Of a stretch of 16,820 nucleotides of DNA, positions 1-6,541 are shown piece after piece (within the stretch, counting starts at the first letter, position 1; every line of letters begins with the position of its first letter). The notes under the pieces are model-generated. The model worked only from the letters and a program-made list of their open reading frames with translations, was not told the DNA's origin and did no database searches. The translations under genes were made by a program, and so were the position numbers. Location: NCBI GenBank assembly GCA_964585575.1, contig CAZPEM010000070.1:1-16820 (forward strand). Direction: 5' to 3'. The stretch is from UBA4655 sp964585575 (GTDB taxonomy: Bacteria; Planctomycetota; Planctomycetia; Pirellulales; UBA1268).

Positions 1-229
1 TTCACGGCCAGCGGCAGTTTGATCGTGAGTGACACCATGCCGGAATGGTAGTCTAACATGCGCAAATAGCAAGACAATTCACGGCAGTCGGACGGACGAG
101 AATCCCGATACGGTCACACGACATCGAGTAGTGCCGGGCCGATGGCGAGAGTCGGATGTGGCCGTTGGCCGGCACCATGCGGTGAGTCCCGGCGCCGTGT
201 CGCGGTTTAAAACGTGTCGCGGTTTGAAA
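1..229. other. Window-edge intergenic region, no gene recognised
   Basis: I see no convincing coding region here. Open frames cross it on both strands, but they have no plausible ribosome binding site, run into the adjacent tRNA gene and show no recognisable protein motif. The only structure is the 17-bp tandem duplication at 196-229, listed separately. A gene could end just outside the left edge. Confidence 0.5.
196..229. repeat. 17-bp tandem duplication abutting the tRNA-Arg 3' end
   Basis: Two adjacent 17-bp units (196-212 and 213-229) begin CGTGTCGCGGTTT and differ at one position (TAAAA versus TGAAA at the end). The second unit ends next to the tRNA discriminator base at 230. This could be slippage in the tRNA trailer or a relic of an attachment-type direct repeat. 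No integrase is nearby, so nothing more is claimed. Confidence 0.7.
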
Positions 230-303
<74 letters not shown>

Positions 304-318
304 ATCTTTGCAGGACGG

Positions 319-324
319 ATTGTA
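319..324 (-). promoter_or_regulatory. Putative -10 box for tRNA-Arg
   Basis: TACAAT on the minus strand ends 15 nt before the mature tRNA 5' end, a good distance for a short leader. No good -35 hexamer is seen 16-18 nt upstream (about ACGGTT), so the assignment rests on the -10 sequence and its position. Confidence 0.4.
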
Positions 325-475
325 ACGACTTGCCGGGCCAAAACCGTAGCCGCCGCAAAACGCGACGCAAAAATCGACGCCTGCCGTCGGTCGAAAGTAT
401 ATCTTTGAAGGCTGGGGCGAATTCCGCCCGCGGTGTCGCGTACGGCCCCGACCGTCGCGACCAGGACGAAATCCG

Positions 476-1144
476 ATGCGCACCGTCACCCTTCGCGTTC
501 TCCACGGCGCCGACCGCGGCCGGGTGTTCGAGCGGATGCCGGTCCCGGTGACCATCGGCCGCGAGGAGGGCAACTCGATCCAGCTCAACGACGAGCGGAT
601 CAGCCGTTACCACCTCAAGCTCCAGGAAGACAACGACAAGATCGTCCTCACCGACCTCGAGAGCACCAACGGCACCAGGGTCAACGGCGAGGACATCCAG
701 GTGCGGATCATCCGTGACGGCGACATGATCGCCGTCGGCCGCTCGCTGCTGCTCTTCGGCTCCCGCAGCGACATCGACCGTCGCATCGCCGAGATCGCCG
801 AGCGGGTGCCCGCCCTCGGCGGCGAGGGCGGCAGGCAGCTCGGCGACCGGATCGAGAAGATGGCCCGGCAGTCGGACGTGATCGAGGACGTCAACGAGGT
901 CCGGTCGCCGCTGCGGCATTCGGCCCCCCCTCCACTGCCCGACCGCCTCAGCCCTTCGCAGGCGGCCGAGCTTGCGGAGATGCTCGATTACGTTCAGGCG
1001 GTGCTGCGGGCCGCGACGGAATCGGCCGTCATGCGTCCGGGCGGCGAGACCGTCGAGATCGACTTCATCCACTGGCAATCTGTGCTCGAACTGCAAGCCA
1101 CGCTCGCCGGCCTCCTCCGCCACATCGGCGAACCCCGTGAGTAG
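476..1144 (+). CDS. FHA-domain protein
   Basis: A 222-residue protein with an N-terminal forkhead-associated domain (about residues 4-95), which binds phosphothreonine peptides. The visible signature residues are G28-R29, the S43-R-x-H46 motif, then T64-N65-G66 and the later N70-G71; these line up with the conserved FHA ligand-contact residues. The remaining 125 residues are charged, include a Pro-rich stretch (about 145-150) and end in a predicted helical segment with no domain I recognise. There is no signal peptide or membrane segment, so it should be cytoplasmic. The ATG at 476 has a weak AGGA element about 9 nt upstream, and the FHA fold begins at once, which supports this start. FHA proteins usually act with Ser/Thr kinases, abundant in planctomycetes, but no kinase lies in this window and the partner is unknown. 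The gene stands alone, divergent from the tRNA. Confidence 0.9.
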   Translation: MRTVTLRVLHGADRGRVFERMPVPVTIGREEGNSIQLNDERISRYHLKLQEDNDKIVLTDLESTNGTRVNGEDIQVRIIRDGDMIAVGRSLLLFGSRSDIDRRIAEIAERVPALGGEGGRQLGDRIEKMARQSDVIEDVNEVRSPLRHSAPPPLPDRLSPSQAAELAEMLDYVQAVLRAATESAVMRPGGETVEIDFIHWQSVLELQATLAGLLRHIGEPRE

Positions 1145-1172
1145 CACGCCGTGGTTCGCCGCAACGCTTCCC

Positions 1173-1287
1173 CGGAAGCCCGAGGCGCAAGTTTCCCAGC
1201 AGGCGAACAGGTACCCAATACGGAAGCCCGAGGCGCAAGTTTCCCTGCAGGCGAACAGGTACCCAATACGGAAGCCCGAGGCGCAAG
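1173..1287. repeat. 48-bp tandem repeat, 2.4 units
   Basis: Unit 1 spans 1173-1220, unit 2 spans 1221-1268 and a 19-bp partial unit spans 1269-1287. Each begins CGGAAGCCCGAGGCGCAAG, and the full units end GGCGAACAGGTACCCAATA. The full units differ by one base (CCCAGC versus CCCTGC), which implies recent duplication. The leading 19 bp reappear inverted at 1406-1424 with one mismatch, so the array has been built from an interspersed element. There is no spacer variation, so this is not a CRISPR array. Confidence 0.9.
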
Positions 1288-1424
1288 CCGAGAGGGGAGT
1301 TGATGATGTGCAGAAAGGCGGCGTCGAGTCACTCAAAAACGCTCAGAATGGACGCTGTATTGCGAAGCCGCCCAGCTTTTCGCTCGACCCTGCCGCCCCT
1401 CTCGGCTCGCGCCTCGGGCTTCCG
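1269..1424. repeat. Inverted-repeat element, 29-bp arms around 98 bp
   Basis: The left arm 1269-1297 begins CGGAAGCCCGAGGCG. The right arm 1396-1424 is its reverse complement with one mismatch in 29. The 98-bp centre (1298-1395) has no credible ORF. The arms could form a very stable long hairpin, or be the termini of a small non-autonomous mobile element (MITE/REPIN-like). No target-site duplication is visible at the ends (AATA on the left, TGCA on the right). Its position between two convergent 3' ends also fits a transcription barrier. Confidence 0.8.
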
Positions 1425-1436
1425 TGCATTTCCAGC

Positions 1437-1560
1437 GTTGACCGTGAGGGGCTGCCCGTGCCCGGGAGCCGGCGTATGCCGACAAGCGCAGCAAGGATTG
1501 CGAAGCGCAGTCGGCATCCGAGCGAGCGGAGGGCAGGATGCCTGTAGCGAGCGTCCGGCG
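1437..1560 (+). repeat. Dispersed intergenic repeat, copy 1
   Basis: The first 27 bp (1437-1463), with core GAGGGGCTGCCCGTGCCC, match 16722-16748 at 26 of 27 positions in the same orientation. Weaker similarity continues downstream (AGCCGG, CAAGCGCAG, CAGGATGCC). Inside it, ATGCCGAC at 1476-1483 and GTCGGCAT at 1510-1517 form an 8-bp inverted repeat. The right boundary is approximate. Confidence 0.7.
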
Positions 1561-1621
1561 ATGGGCGGGGTCGCTCAAAGGAAATGGACAGCCCCGAACA
1601 AAGCAGCGTCGACGCAGCCCC

Positions 1622-2683
1622 TCACGACCCGACGTAGCGGGCGAGCATGGCGCGGGCTCGCGACTCGTCGCGGGTTCCCTGCACGATCGCGCGGCCGTCG
1701 GCGAAGATCGAGAGCATGATGCCCGGCTCCACCTCGGCGCGGACGAGCCAGTCGTTGACCGTGACACGGCCGGCCGGCCGTAGTCGCTCCGCGATCGACA
1801 CGAGATCGGCGCGGGCGGCCGTCGCCGACGCGACCTGCACCGCGTCGCGGCCGCAGAGAACGGTCGCCCGCCCGCCGAGCCGGCCTTCAAGCCAGGGCGA
1901 GTCGCCGGCGCGGCAGGTCGGGCAGCCGGCGGCGGCGAGCGGAGAGAGATCGACCGAACGCCAGCCGCCTTCCCAGAGATCGAACGCCAAGAGCACGGAC
2001 CGCGCCGTGGCGGGGCCCTCGACGAGCAGCTTCATCGTCTCCGCGGCCTGCACGGCGCCGACGACGAAGGCCGCCGGACCGATGATGCCGGCCGTGTCGC
2101 AGGTCGGCAGCGAGCCCGCCGCAGGCGGCTCCGGCACGAGGCACCGCAGGCAGGCGGTGCGGCCCGGCACGACGGTCATCACCCGCCCCTCGGCGCCGAT
2201 GGCGCCGCCGTGAACCCACGGCACGCCCGCCCGGCAGGCCCACTCGTTGACGAGAAATCTCGCCTCGAAGTTGTCGGTCCCGTCGACGATGACGTCGGCG
2301 CCGGAAAGGATTTCCGACGCGTTGCCGGCCGTGAGGTCCGCCACGACCGCCTCGATCCTCGCGGAGGAGTCGATCGACTCGAGCCGTCGGCGGGCCGCAG
2401 CGGCCTTCGGGATGCCCGCGGCGACGTCGGCTTCGTCGAACAGCATCTGCCGAGGCAGGTTGCTCGCCTCCGGCAGGTCGCGATCGACCAGCCGGAGAAA
2501 CCCTCCCCCGCTCCCCACACCCGCCCGCAGCAAAGCCATCGCCGAGGCGGTTCCGAGCGCCCCGCAGCCGACGATGACGACCCGGCCTGCACCGAGCCGC
2601 CGCTGCCCCTCCGACCCGACGGGCCCGAAGCGGACCTGCCGCGAGTGGCGATGCGCGTGGTCGATGTGCCCGGCGGCGCTCAT
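1622..2683 (-). CDS. ThiF/MoeB-family E1-like adenylyltransferase with C-terminal extension
   Basis: A 353-residue member of the HesA/MoeB/ThiF family, which adenylates the C-terminal glycine of a small ubiquitin-like sulfur carrier (MoaD or ThiS type) for molybdopterin or thiamine synthesis. It shows a Rossmann ATP-binding motif VGCGALG (38-44), an acidic D67, NLPRQ (75-79), K93, and DGTDN (134-138). The zinc pairs are C178-x-x-C181 and C254-x-x-C257. C195 in PTCDTAGIIGP is at the position of the family's active-site Cys. All key residues are present, so it should be active. E. coli MoeB has about 249 residues; here about 90 extra residues follow the zinc site (from about 265), ending in FADGRAIVQGT and a short helix, and could be an accessory domain. 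Its ATG overlaps the TGA of the upstream membrane-protein gene in ATGA, which indicates translational coupling. MoeB or ThiF function cannot be decided because no carrier protein is adjacent. Confidence 0.92.
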   Translation of the reverse strand: MSAAGHIDHAHRHSRQVRFGPVGSEGQRRLGAGRVVIVGCGALGTASAMALLRAGVGSGGGFLRLVDRDLPEASNLPRQMLFDEADVAAGIPKAAAARRRLESIDSSARIEAVVADLTAGNASEILSGADVIVDGTDNFEARFLVNEWACRAGVPWVHGGAIGAEGRVMTVVPGRTACLRCLVPEPPAAGSLPTCDTAGIIGPAAFVVGAVQAAETMKLLVEGPATARSVLLAFDLWEGGWRSVDLSPLAAAGCPTCRAGDSPWLEGRLGGRATVLCGRDAVQVASATAARADLVSIAERLRPAGRVTVNDWLVRAEVEPGIMLSIFADGRAIVQGTRDESRARAMLARYVGS

Positions 2684-4254
2684 CGTGGGATCCTGTAGAC
2701 CGCGTATCGGTCGTTGGCGAACACACGGTCGAAGGGGAGCGTTCCGTCCGACGTCTCGACATCGATCGGAACGATGCAGTAATCGGCATCATACCGGTTC
2801 GCGATCTCGCGGACGCGGTCGGCGCCGAACACGGCCGTGGACCGCTCGAGCGTGCGGAGCGAGCCAATACCTTCGGCCGAGAACGCGTCGAGCAGCCTGC
2901 GTCGCCATTCGACGATGCCAGCGAGATCCTGGGGCACGTGCTTCCAGGCCACGACTTCCGGCCGCTCCGCCCGCCACTGGAAGCTCGACGAGCCACGGGG
3001 CGTGAGGAACCGTGACGACGGCGGCGTGTTGTCCCGCACCCAACCGCACACCTCCTTCCACGCCGCCGGCACGACGTGGCGATCGGCCCGGCTCGCGACT
3101 TCCGGCCGCCAGGGCAGCGGCCAGTGCCGACTCTCGTTCGCGAGATCAACCGCGAGGAGCGCGAGCGTCGCCGCGAGCATGCCGCGGCCGAGCCGGACGG
3201 GCACCGCCTCGCGAACCGCGAGCGTCGCCACGACCGCGAGCAGAAGCGGAACGAGACCGTCGGCGAGCCGAAACCAGTAGAAGCGGGCGAGCGGCAGGGC
3301 GACCCGCGGCATGAGCTGCGAAAGCAGCGAGAGGAAGCATCCCCCGATCGCGATCGCAACCGCAGCGGCGACGAACGCGGCGAGCCGGTCGAGCGGTGCC
3401 TCGCGGCGGACGATCGCCAGCAGTGTCCAGGCGAGAACGGTCGCCAGCACGTGGCGGGCGACCATCCCGTCGGCGAAAGTGTCGACGAGGAGGTGGTGGG
3501 GCAGTCGCTCGACGACGTACGCCCGAATCGCCTCGAATGCCGCCGCGGAGTCGACGCCGCGCGAGAGCGCGACCGCCGGCACGACGCCGATCGCCGCAAA
3601 GGCCGCGCCGGCGATCCATGCCACGACATTCCCCGGACGGAAGGACCGTGTCGTGACCGTCGCAAGCACGCAGGCCACGAGGCTCCAGCCGCCGACGACC
3701 GCGTGAAACGCCGTCGCGATGCCCGACGTGAGCCAGGCCATGTCGGGCCGGCCGCGGGCGAACCACCCGGACGAGGCGAGCACCAGCGCCCACGCGAACA
3801 CCTTCCCCTCGCATCCGCCGATCACCCACTCGCCGCTCGCGGTCGTGTGCCGGACCGCGAGCGACCAGATGGCCGCGGCCAGAACCCGCCACCAGGAGAA
3901 GCCGGGCGACCCGTCGACGACCGCGGAGAATGACCAGAGAATCCCCGCCGCCAGTGCGAGCCAGCCGGCGATCCGCCCCGCCCACGCAGCCTGCTCGAGC
4001 GGCAGCGTCGCCGCGACGGGCCCCATCATCCGGTAGAAGACGTGGTGCGGCTCCGACGTCTCGAGAAAGAAGTCGCCGGCACACCAGGACGGATCGTGAA
4101 AGTGTCTCGCCTTCGCGAGATAGTGCGGTTCGTTGGTGTCGGGAGCCGGCCAGCTGCCGGCCGCCGCGAAAATCGCGGCCACCGTCGCGACCTCCAGCAA
4201 CCATGCGGCCCACCGCGATCGATCGGTCGGGGCTGGCAAACGGTCCGGCGGCAT
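2680..4254 (-). CDS. Polytopic inner-membrane protein with C-terminal soluble domain
   Basis: A 524-residue protein with about 9-11 hydrophobic membrane segments between residues 15 and 370, then a soluble C-terminal part of about 150 residues. A loop after the first membrane segment carries DTNEPHYLAKARHF and GDFFLETSEPHHVFYR. The tail has WVRDNTPPSSRFLTP, EVVAWKHVPQ and YDADYCIVP. This arrangement, with an acidic first loop, many membrane helices and a 'NTP...F..P' tail, resembles planctomycete membrane proteins I associate with DUF6798 and, more distantly, GT-C glycosyltransferases; the family name is from memory and not certain. The start at 4254 has AAGGAG at 4265-4270, 10 nt upstream. 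It is coupled to the downstream ThiF-like gene by a 4-bp overlap and divergent from prpB, with 62 bp between them. A direct functional link to sulfur-carrier activation is not evident. Function unknown. Confidence 0.85.
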   Translation of the reverse strand: MPPDRLPAPTDRSRWAAWLLEVATVAAIFAAAGSWPAPDTNEPHYLAKARHFHDPSWCAGDFFLETSEPHHVFYRMMGPVAATLPLEQAAWAGRIAGWLALAAGILWSFSAVVDGSPGFSWWRVLAAAIWSLAVRHTTASGEWVIGGCEGKVFAWALVLASSGWFARGRPDMAWLTSGIATAFHAVVGGWSLVACVLATVTTRSFRPGNVVAWIAGAAFAAIGVVPAVALSRGVDSAAAFEAIRAYVVERLPHHLLVDTFADGMVARHVLATVLAWTLLAIVRREAPLDRLAAFVAAAVAIAIGGCFLSLLSQLMPRVALPLARFYWFRLADGLVPLLLAVVATLAVREAVPVRLGRGMLAATLALLAVDLANESRHWPLPWRPEVASRADRHVVPAAWKEVCGWVRDNTPPSSRFLTPRGSSSFQWRAERPEVVAWKHVPQDLAGIVEWRRRLLDAFSAEGIGSLRTLERSTAVFGADRVREIANRYDADYCIVPIDVETSDGTLPFDRVFANDRYAVYRIPR

Positions 4255-4316
4255 GCGACAAAGGCTCCTTCACGAAACTTTACTCCACCGCCATTTCCCG
4301 CACCACGGAGGGCATC

Positions 4317-5273
4317 ATGCATACGTCCAGCCGGCCGCCGAACGGCGGCCCGTCGGGCCGCGGCGACGCGTTGCGCCGGGCCGTCGGTGAGGGACTCGTC
4401 GCCATTCCCGGCGCGCCGTTTCCGCTCGTCGCGAAGCTCGCGGAGCAACAGGGGTTCGAGGCTGTCTACCTCTCGGGCGCGGCGATGTCGGCGGGGCTGC
4501 TCGCCGTTCCAGACATCGGCCTCTTCACGCTCGAGCAGCTCGCGGAGCAGACGGGGCTGCTCGCGGCCGCCTGCGGGCTGCCGATCGTGGTCGATGCCGA
4601 CACGGGCTTCGGCGGGCCTCGGGAGACGGAGAGAACGGTGCGGCTGCTCGAGTCTGCGGGCGCGGCCGCCATCCAGATCGAGGATCAGCAGTCGGCGAAG
4701 CGGTGCGGCCACCTCCCGGGGAAGCGGCTCGTGGCCCGCGAGGAAATGAGCGAGAAGATCGCGGCAGCCGCCTCGGCCCGCGTCGATCGGTCCACCGTGA
4801 TCGTCGCCCGCAGCGACGCCCGCGGCGTATCCGGTCTCGACGACTGCATCGAGCGGCTGCAGGCGTATCGCGATGCCGGCGCCGACTGGCTTTTTCCCGA
4901 GGGGCTGACAAGCCGCGAGGAGTTTCGCACGGTGGCCGCGGCGATCGATCTGCCGCTTCTGGCCAACATGACCGAGTTCGGCGTGAGCCCGCTGATCGGC
5001 CGCGACGAGCTCGCCTCGCTCGGCTACGCGGCCGTTCTCTATCCCGTGACGCTCCTCCGCGTGGCGATGAAGGCGATCGAGGCGGCGCTCGCCGTGATCG
5101 ACATCGAGGGAACGCAGGAGAGTCTCCTCGACCTGATGCAGACCCGCGAGGAGCTCTACGACCTGCTCGGCTACGACCCGGCGAATCCCGGGGCCTCGAT
5201 TCCGCCTTCGCGAAACGACGGCCCCGTAGCCGAAGGGAGCTGGCGGCCGAACGAGCGGTCGCGGCTCACGTGA
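4317..5273 (+). CDS. prpB: Methylisocitrate lyase (isocitrate lyase/PEP mutase superfamily)
   Basis: A 318-residue enzyme predicted to split 2-methylisocitrate into pyruvate and succinate, the last step of the 2-methylcitrate cycle of propionate breakdown. Visible motifs are YLSG (51-54), the Mg-binding VVDADTGFGG with D93 and D95, QIEDQ (120-124), the catalytic loop KRCGH (128-132) with C130, ARSDAR (164-169), and NMTEFG (217-222). The KRCGH loop separates it from PEP mutases and oxaloacetate hydrolases. Length agrees with PrpB (about 295), with a slightly longer N-terminus. The frame is open far upstream, but the ATG at 4317 is chosen because GGAGG at 4307-4311 lies 5 nt before it and the family fold begins about 20 residues later. 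prpC follows after 23 bp, which supports the assignment. A true isocitrate lyase is less likely, being much longer. Cytoplasmic. Confidence 0.93.
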   Translation: MHTSSRPPNGGPSGRGDALRRAVGEGLVAIPGAPFPLVAKLAEQQGFEAVYLSGAAMSAGLLAVPDIGLFTLEQLAEQTGLLAAACGLPIVVDADTGFGGPRETERTVRLLESAGAAAIQIEDQQSAKRCGHLPGKRLVAREEMSEKIAAAASARVDRSTVIVARSDARGVSGLDDCIERLQAYRDAGADWLFPEGLTSREEFRTVAAAIDLPLLANMTEFGVSPLIGRDELASLGYAAVLYPVTLLRVAMKAIEAALAVIDIEGTQESLLDLMQTREELYDLLGYDPANPGASIPPSRNDGPVAEGSWRPNERSRLT

Positions 5274-5296
5274 AGCACCGATCCATGGGAGAGACC

Positions 5297-6478
5297 ATGA
5301 CCGACCCCTCGTCGAAAGCCGTGCCTTCGCCCGGGCTCGCGGGCATCGTCGCCGGCCGCACGGCGATCTCGTCGCTCGACGGCAGGCTGAGATACCGTGG
5401 TTACGCCGTGGAGGACCTCGCCGCCGCCGCCGATTTCGAGCGGGTGGCCTTTCTCCTCCTCCATGGCGAGCTTCCGACGGCCGAACAGCACGCCGCCTTC
5501 GTCCGTCGCGTGTGGCAGGCGGCCGCGTCGATCGATCCTGCCGTCGCGGAGTCGCTGACCCCGCTCGCCCGTCGCGAGCCCGCGGCGTCGGTCATGGACG
5601 CCCTCCGCACCGCGGTGAGCATCCTCGGACAGGTCGAACTGGACAACCTGCCCGGCGACAGGTCGGTGCTCGTGGCGGAAGCGGAGCGGCTCATCGGGCA
5701 GGTGCCGGCCATTCTTGCCGCGTGGCTCGATCTGACCGCGGGCCGCCCGGTGGCATCCTGGCCCGCCGGCCCCGGCGGGGAGCCGCTGACGCTCGCCCGC
5801 GCGCTGCTCGAGCGGCTCCGTGGCAGGCCAGCGAGCGACGCCGAGACGCGGCTCTTCGGGACGACCCTCGTGCTCTACGCCGAGCACGAGTTCAACGCCT
5901 CGACCTTCGCCGCCCGCACGGTCGTCTCCACCGGTTCGGACATGCACTCCGGCATCTGTGCGGGCATCGCCGCGCTCAAGGGACCGCTCCACGGCGGCGC
6001 CAACGAGCAGGTGCTCGACCAGCTCTGCGAAATCGGCTCGACCGACCGGGCCGAGGCCTGGGTGAACGATCGGCTCGCGGCGAAGCGGGTGATCATGGGT
6101 TTCGGCCACCGCGTCTACAAGGACGGCGACGAGCGGGCGGTGCTGCTCGGCCGCCTCGCCCGCGAGACGGCCCGCGGCACGCCGGCGGAGTCGCTCGAGG
6201 ATCTCGCCGACCGCGTCGCCGCGATCATGCTCGACCGCAAGGGTCTCAAGCCCAACCTCGACTGGCCTGCCGCCCGCGTCTACCACGCCCTCGGCCTGCC
6301 AGTCCGGGTCTTCACGCCGATCTTCGTCGTGGCGAGGATGAGCGGCTGGACGGCCCACATCATCGAGCAGATCGGCGACAACCGCCTCATCCGCCCGATG
6401 TCGGCGTACGTCGGCCCGCCCCCACGCAACCTGCCGCCCCAGAGCCACCAGGCACACCAGCGCGACAGGGCTCACTGA
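5297..6478 (+). CDS. prpC: Citrate synthase family, likely 2-methylcitrate synthase
   Basis: A 393-residue citrate-synthase-fold enzyme predicted to condense propionyl-CoA with oxaloacetate to 2-methylcitrate. Family residues are complete: LSSLDGRLRYRGY-type N-terminus (SSLDGRLRYRGY at 25-36), H197 in AEHEFNAS, H232 in LKGPLHGGAN, H271 in GFGHRVYK, D322 in PNLDW, and R347 in VARMSGWTAH. Length matches short bacterial citrate/methylcitrate synthases (370-390). Sequence alone does not separate citrate from methylcitrate synthase; the call depends on prpB just upstream. The ATG at 5297 is preferred because GGGAGAG (5287-5293) precedes it by 3 nt; an in-frame ATG at 5285 would place that element inside the gene. 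The last residues (PPPRNLPPQSHQAHQRDRAH region) are low complexity and run into a 17-bp tandem repeat holding the stop codon. No prpD, acnD or prpR is seen beside it. Confidence 0.9.
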   Translation: MTDPSSKAVPSPGLAGIVAGRTAISSLDGRLRYRGYAVEDLAAAADFERVAFLLLHGELPTAEQHAAFVRRVWQAAASIDPAVAESLTPLARREPAASVMDALRTAVSILGQVELDNLPGDRSVLVAEAERLIGQVPAILAAWLDLTAGRPVASWPAGPGGEPLTLARALLERLRGRPASDAETRLFGTTLVLYAEHEFNASTFAARTVVSTGSDMHSGICAGIAALKGPLHGGANEQVLDQLCEIGSTDRAEAWVNDRLAAKRVIMGFGHRVYKDGDERAVLLGRLARETARGTPAESLEDLADRVAAIMLDRKGLKPNLDWPAARVYHALGLPVRVFTPIFVVARMSGWTAHIIEQIGDNRLIRPMSAYVGPPPRNLPPQSHQAHQRDRAH

Positions 6479-6535
6479 GGGCACGGGATCACTGAGAGCA
6501 CGGGATCACTGAGAGCACGGGATCACTGAGGGCAC
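6473..6535. repeat. 17-bp tandem repeat overlapping the prpC stop codon
   Basis: Three full units, CACTGAGAGCACGGGAT or a one-base variant, at 6473-6489, 6490-6506 and 6507-6523, with a partial unit at 6524-6535. The TGA at 6476-6478 in the first unit is the prpC stop; 17 is not a multiple of 3, so later copies fall in other frames. The array fills the gap between convergent prpC and the DUF1573 gene (stop at 6542). No inverted structure or T-tract is seen, so it is not a standard terminator. Confidence 0.92.
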
Positions 6536-6541
6536 GCCACC

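Larger units (their letters stand above)
1145..1621. other. Repeat-rich intergenic region between convergent genes
   Basis: This 477-bp stretch lies between the 3' ends of the FHA gene and the ThiF-like gene. It is almost filled by repeats: a 48-bp tandem array (1173-1287), a 29-bp near-perfect inverted repeat around a 98-bp centre (1269-1424), and a dispersed repeat starting at 1437. Open frames crossing it are repetitive translations of these units with no supported start. I see no gene. Confidence 0.8.

Noticed and set aside
1173..1287. Possible CRISPR array
   Set aside because: Units are head-to-tail with no variable spacers, only 2.4 copies, and no cas genes nearby.
1887..3665. A 592-codon minus-strand frame spanning the ThiF and membrane-protein genes
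   Set aside because: It is a shifted-frame reading of two well-supported genes, composed almost only of Arg, Ser, Gly and Pro.
3930..4316. N-terminal extension of prpB
   Set aside because: This part of the frame is antisense to the membrane-protein gene, Arg/Ser-rich, and the ATG at 4317 has a strong GGAGG site.
4703..5296. N-terminal extension of prpC
   Set aside because: It lies inside prpB in another frame and does not resemble citrate synthase; the family N-terminus begins just after 5297.
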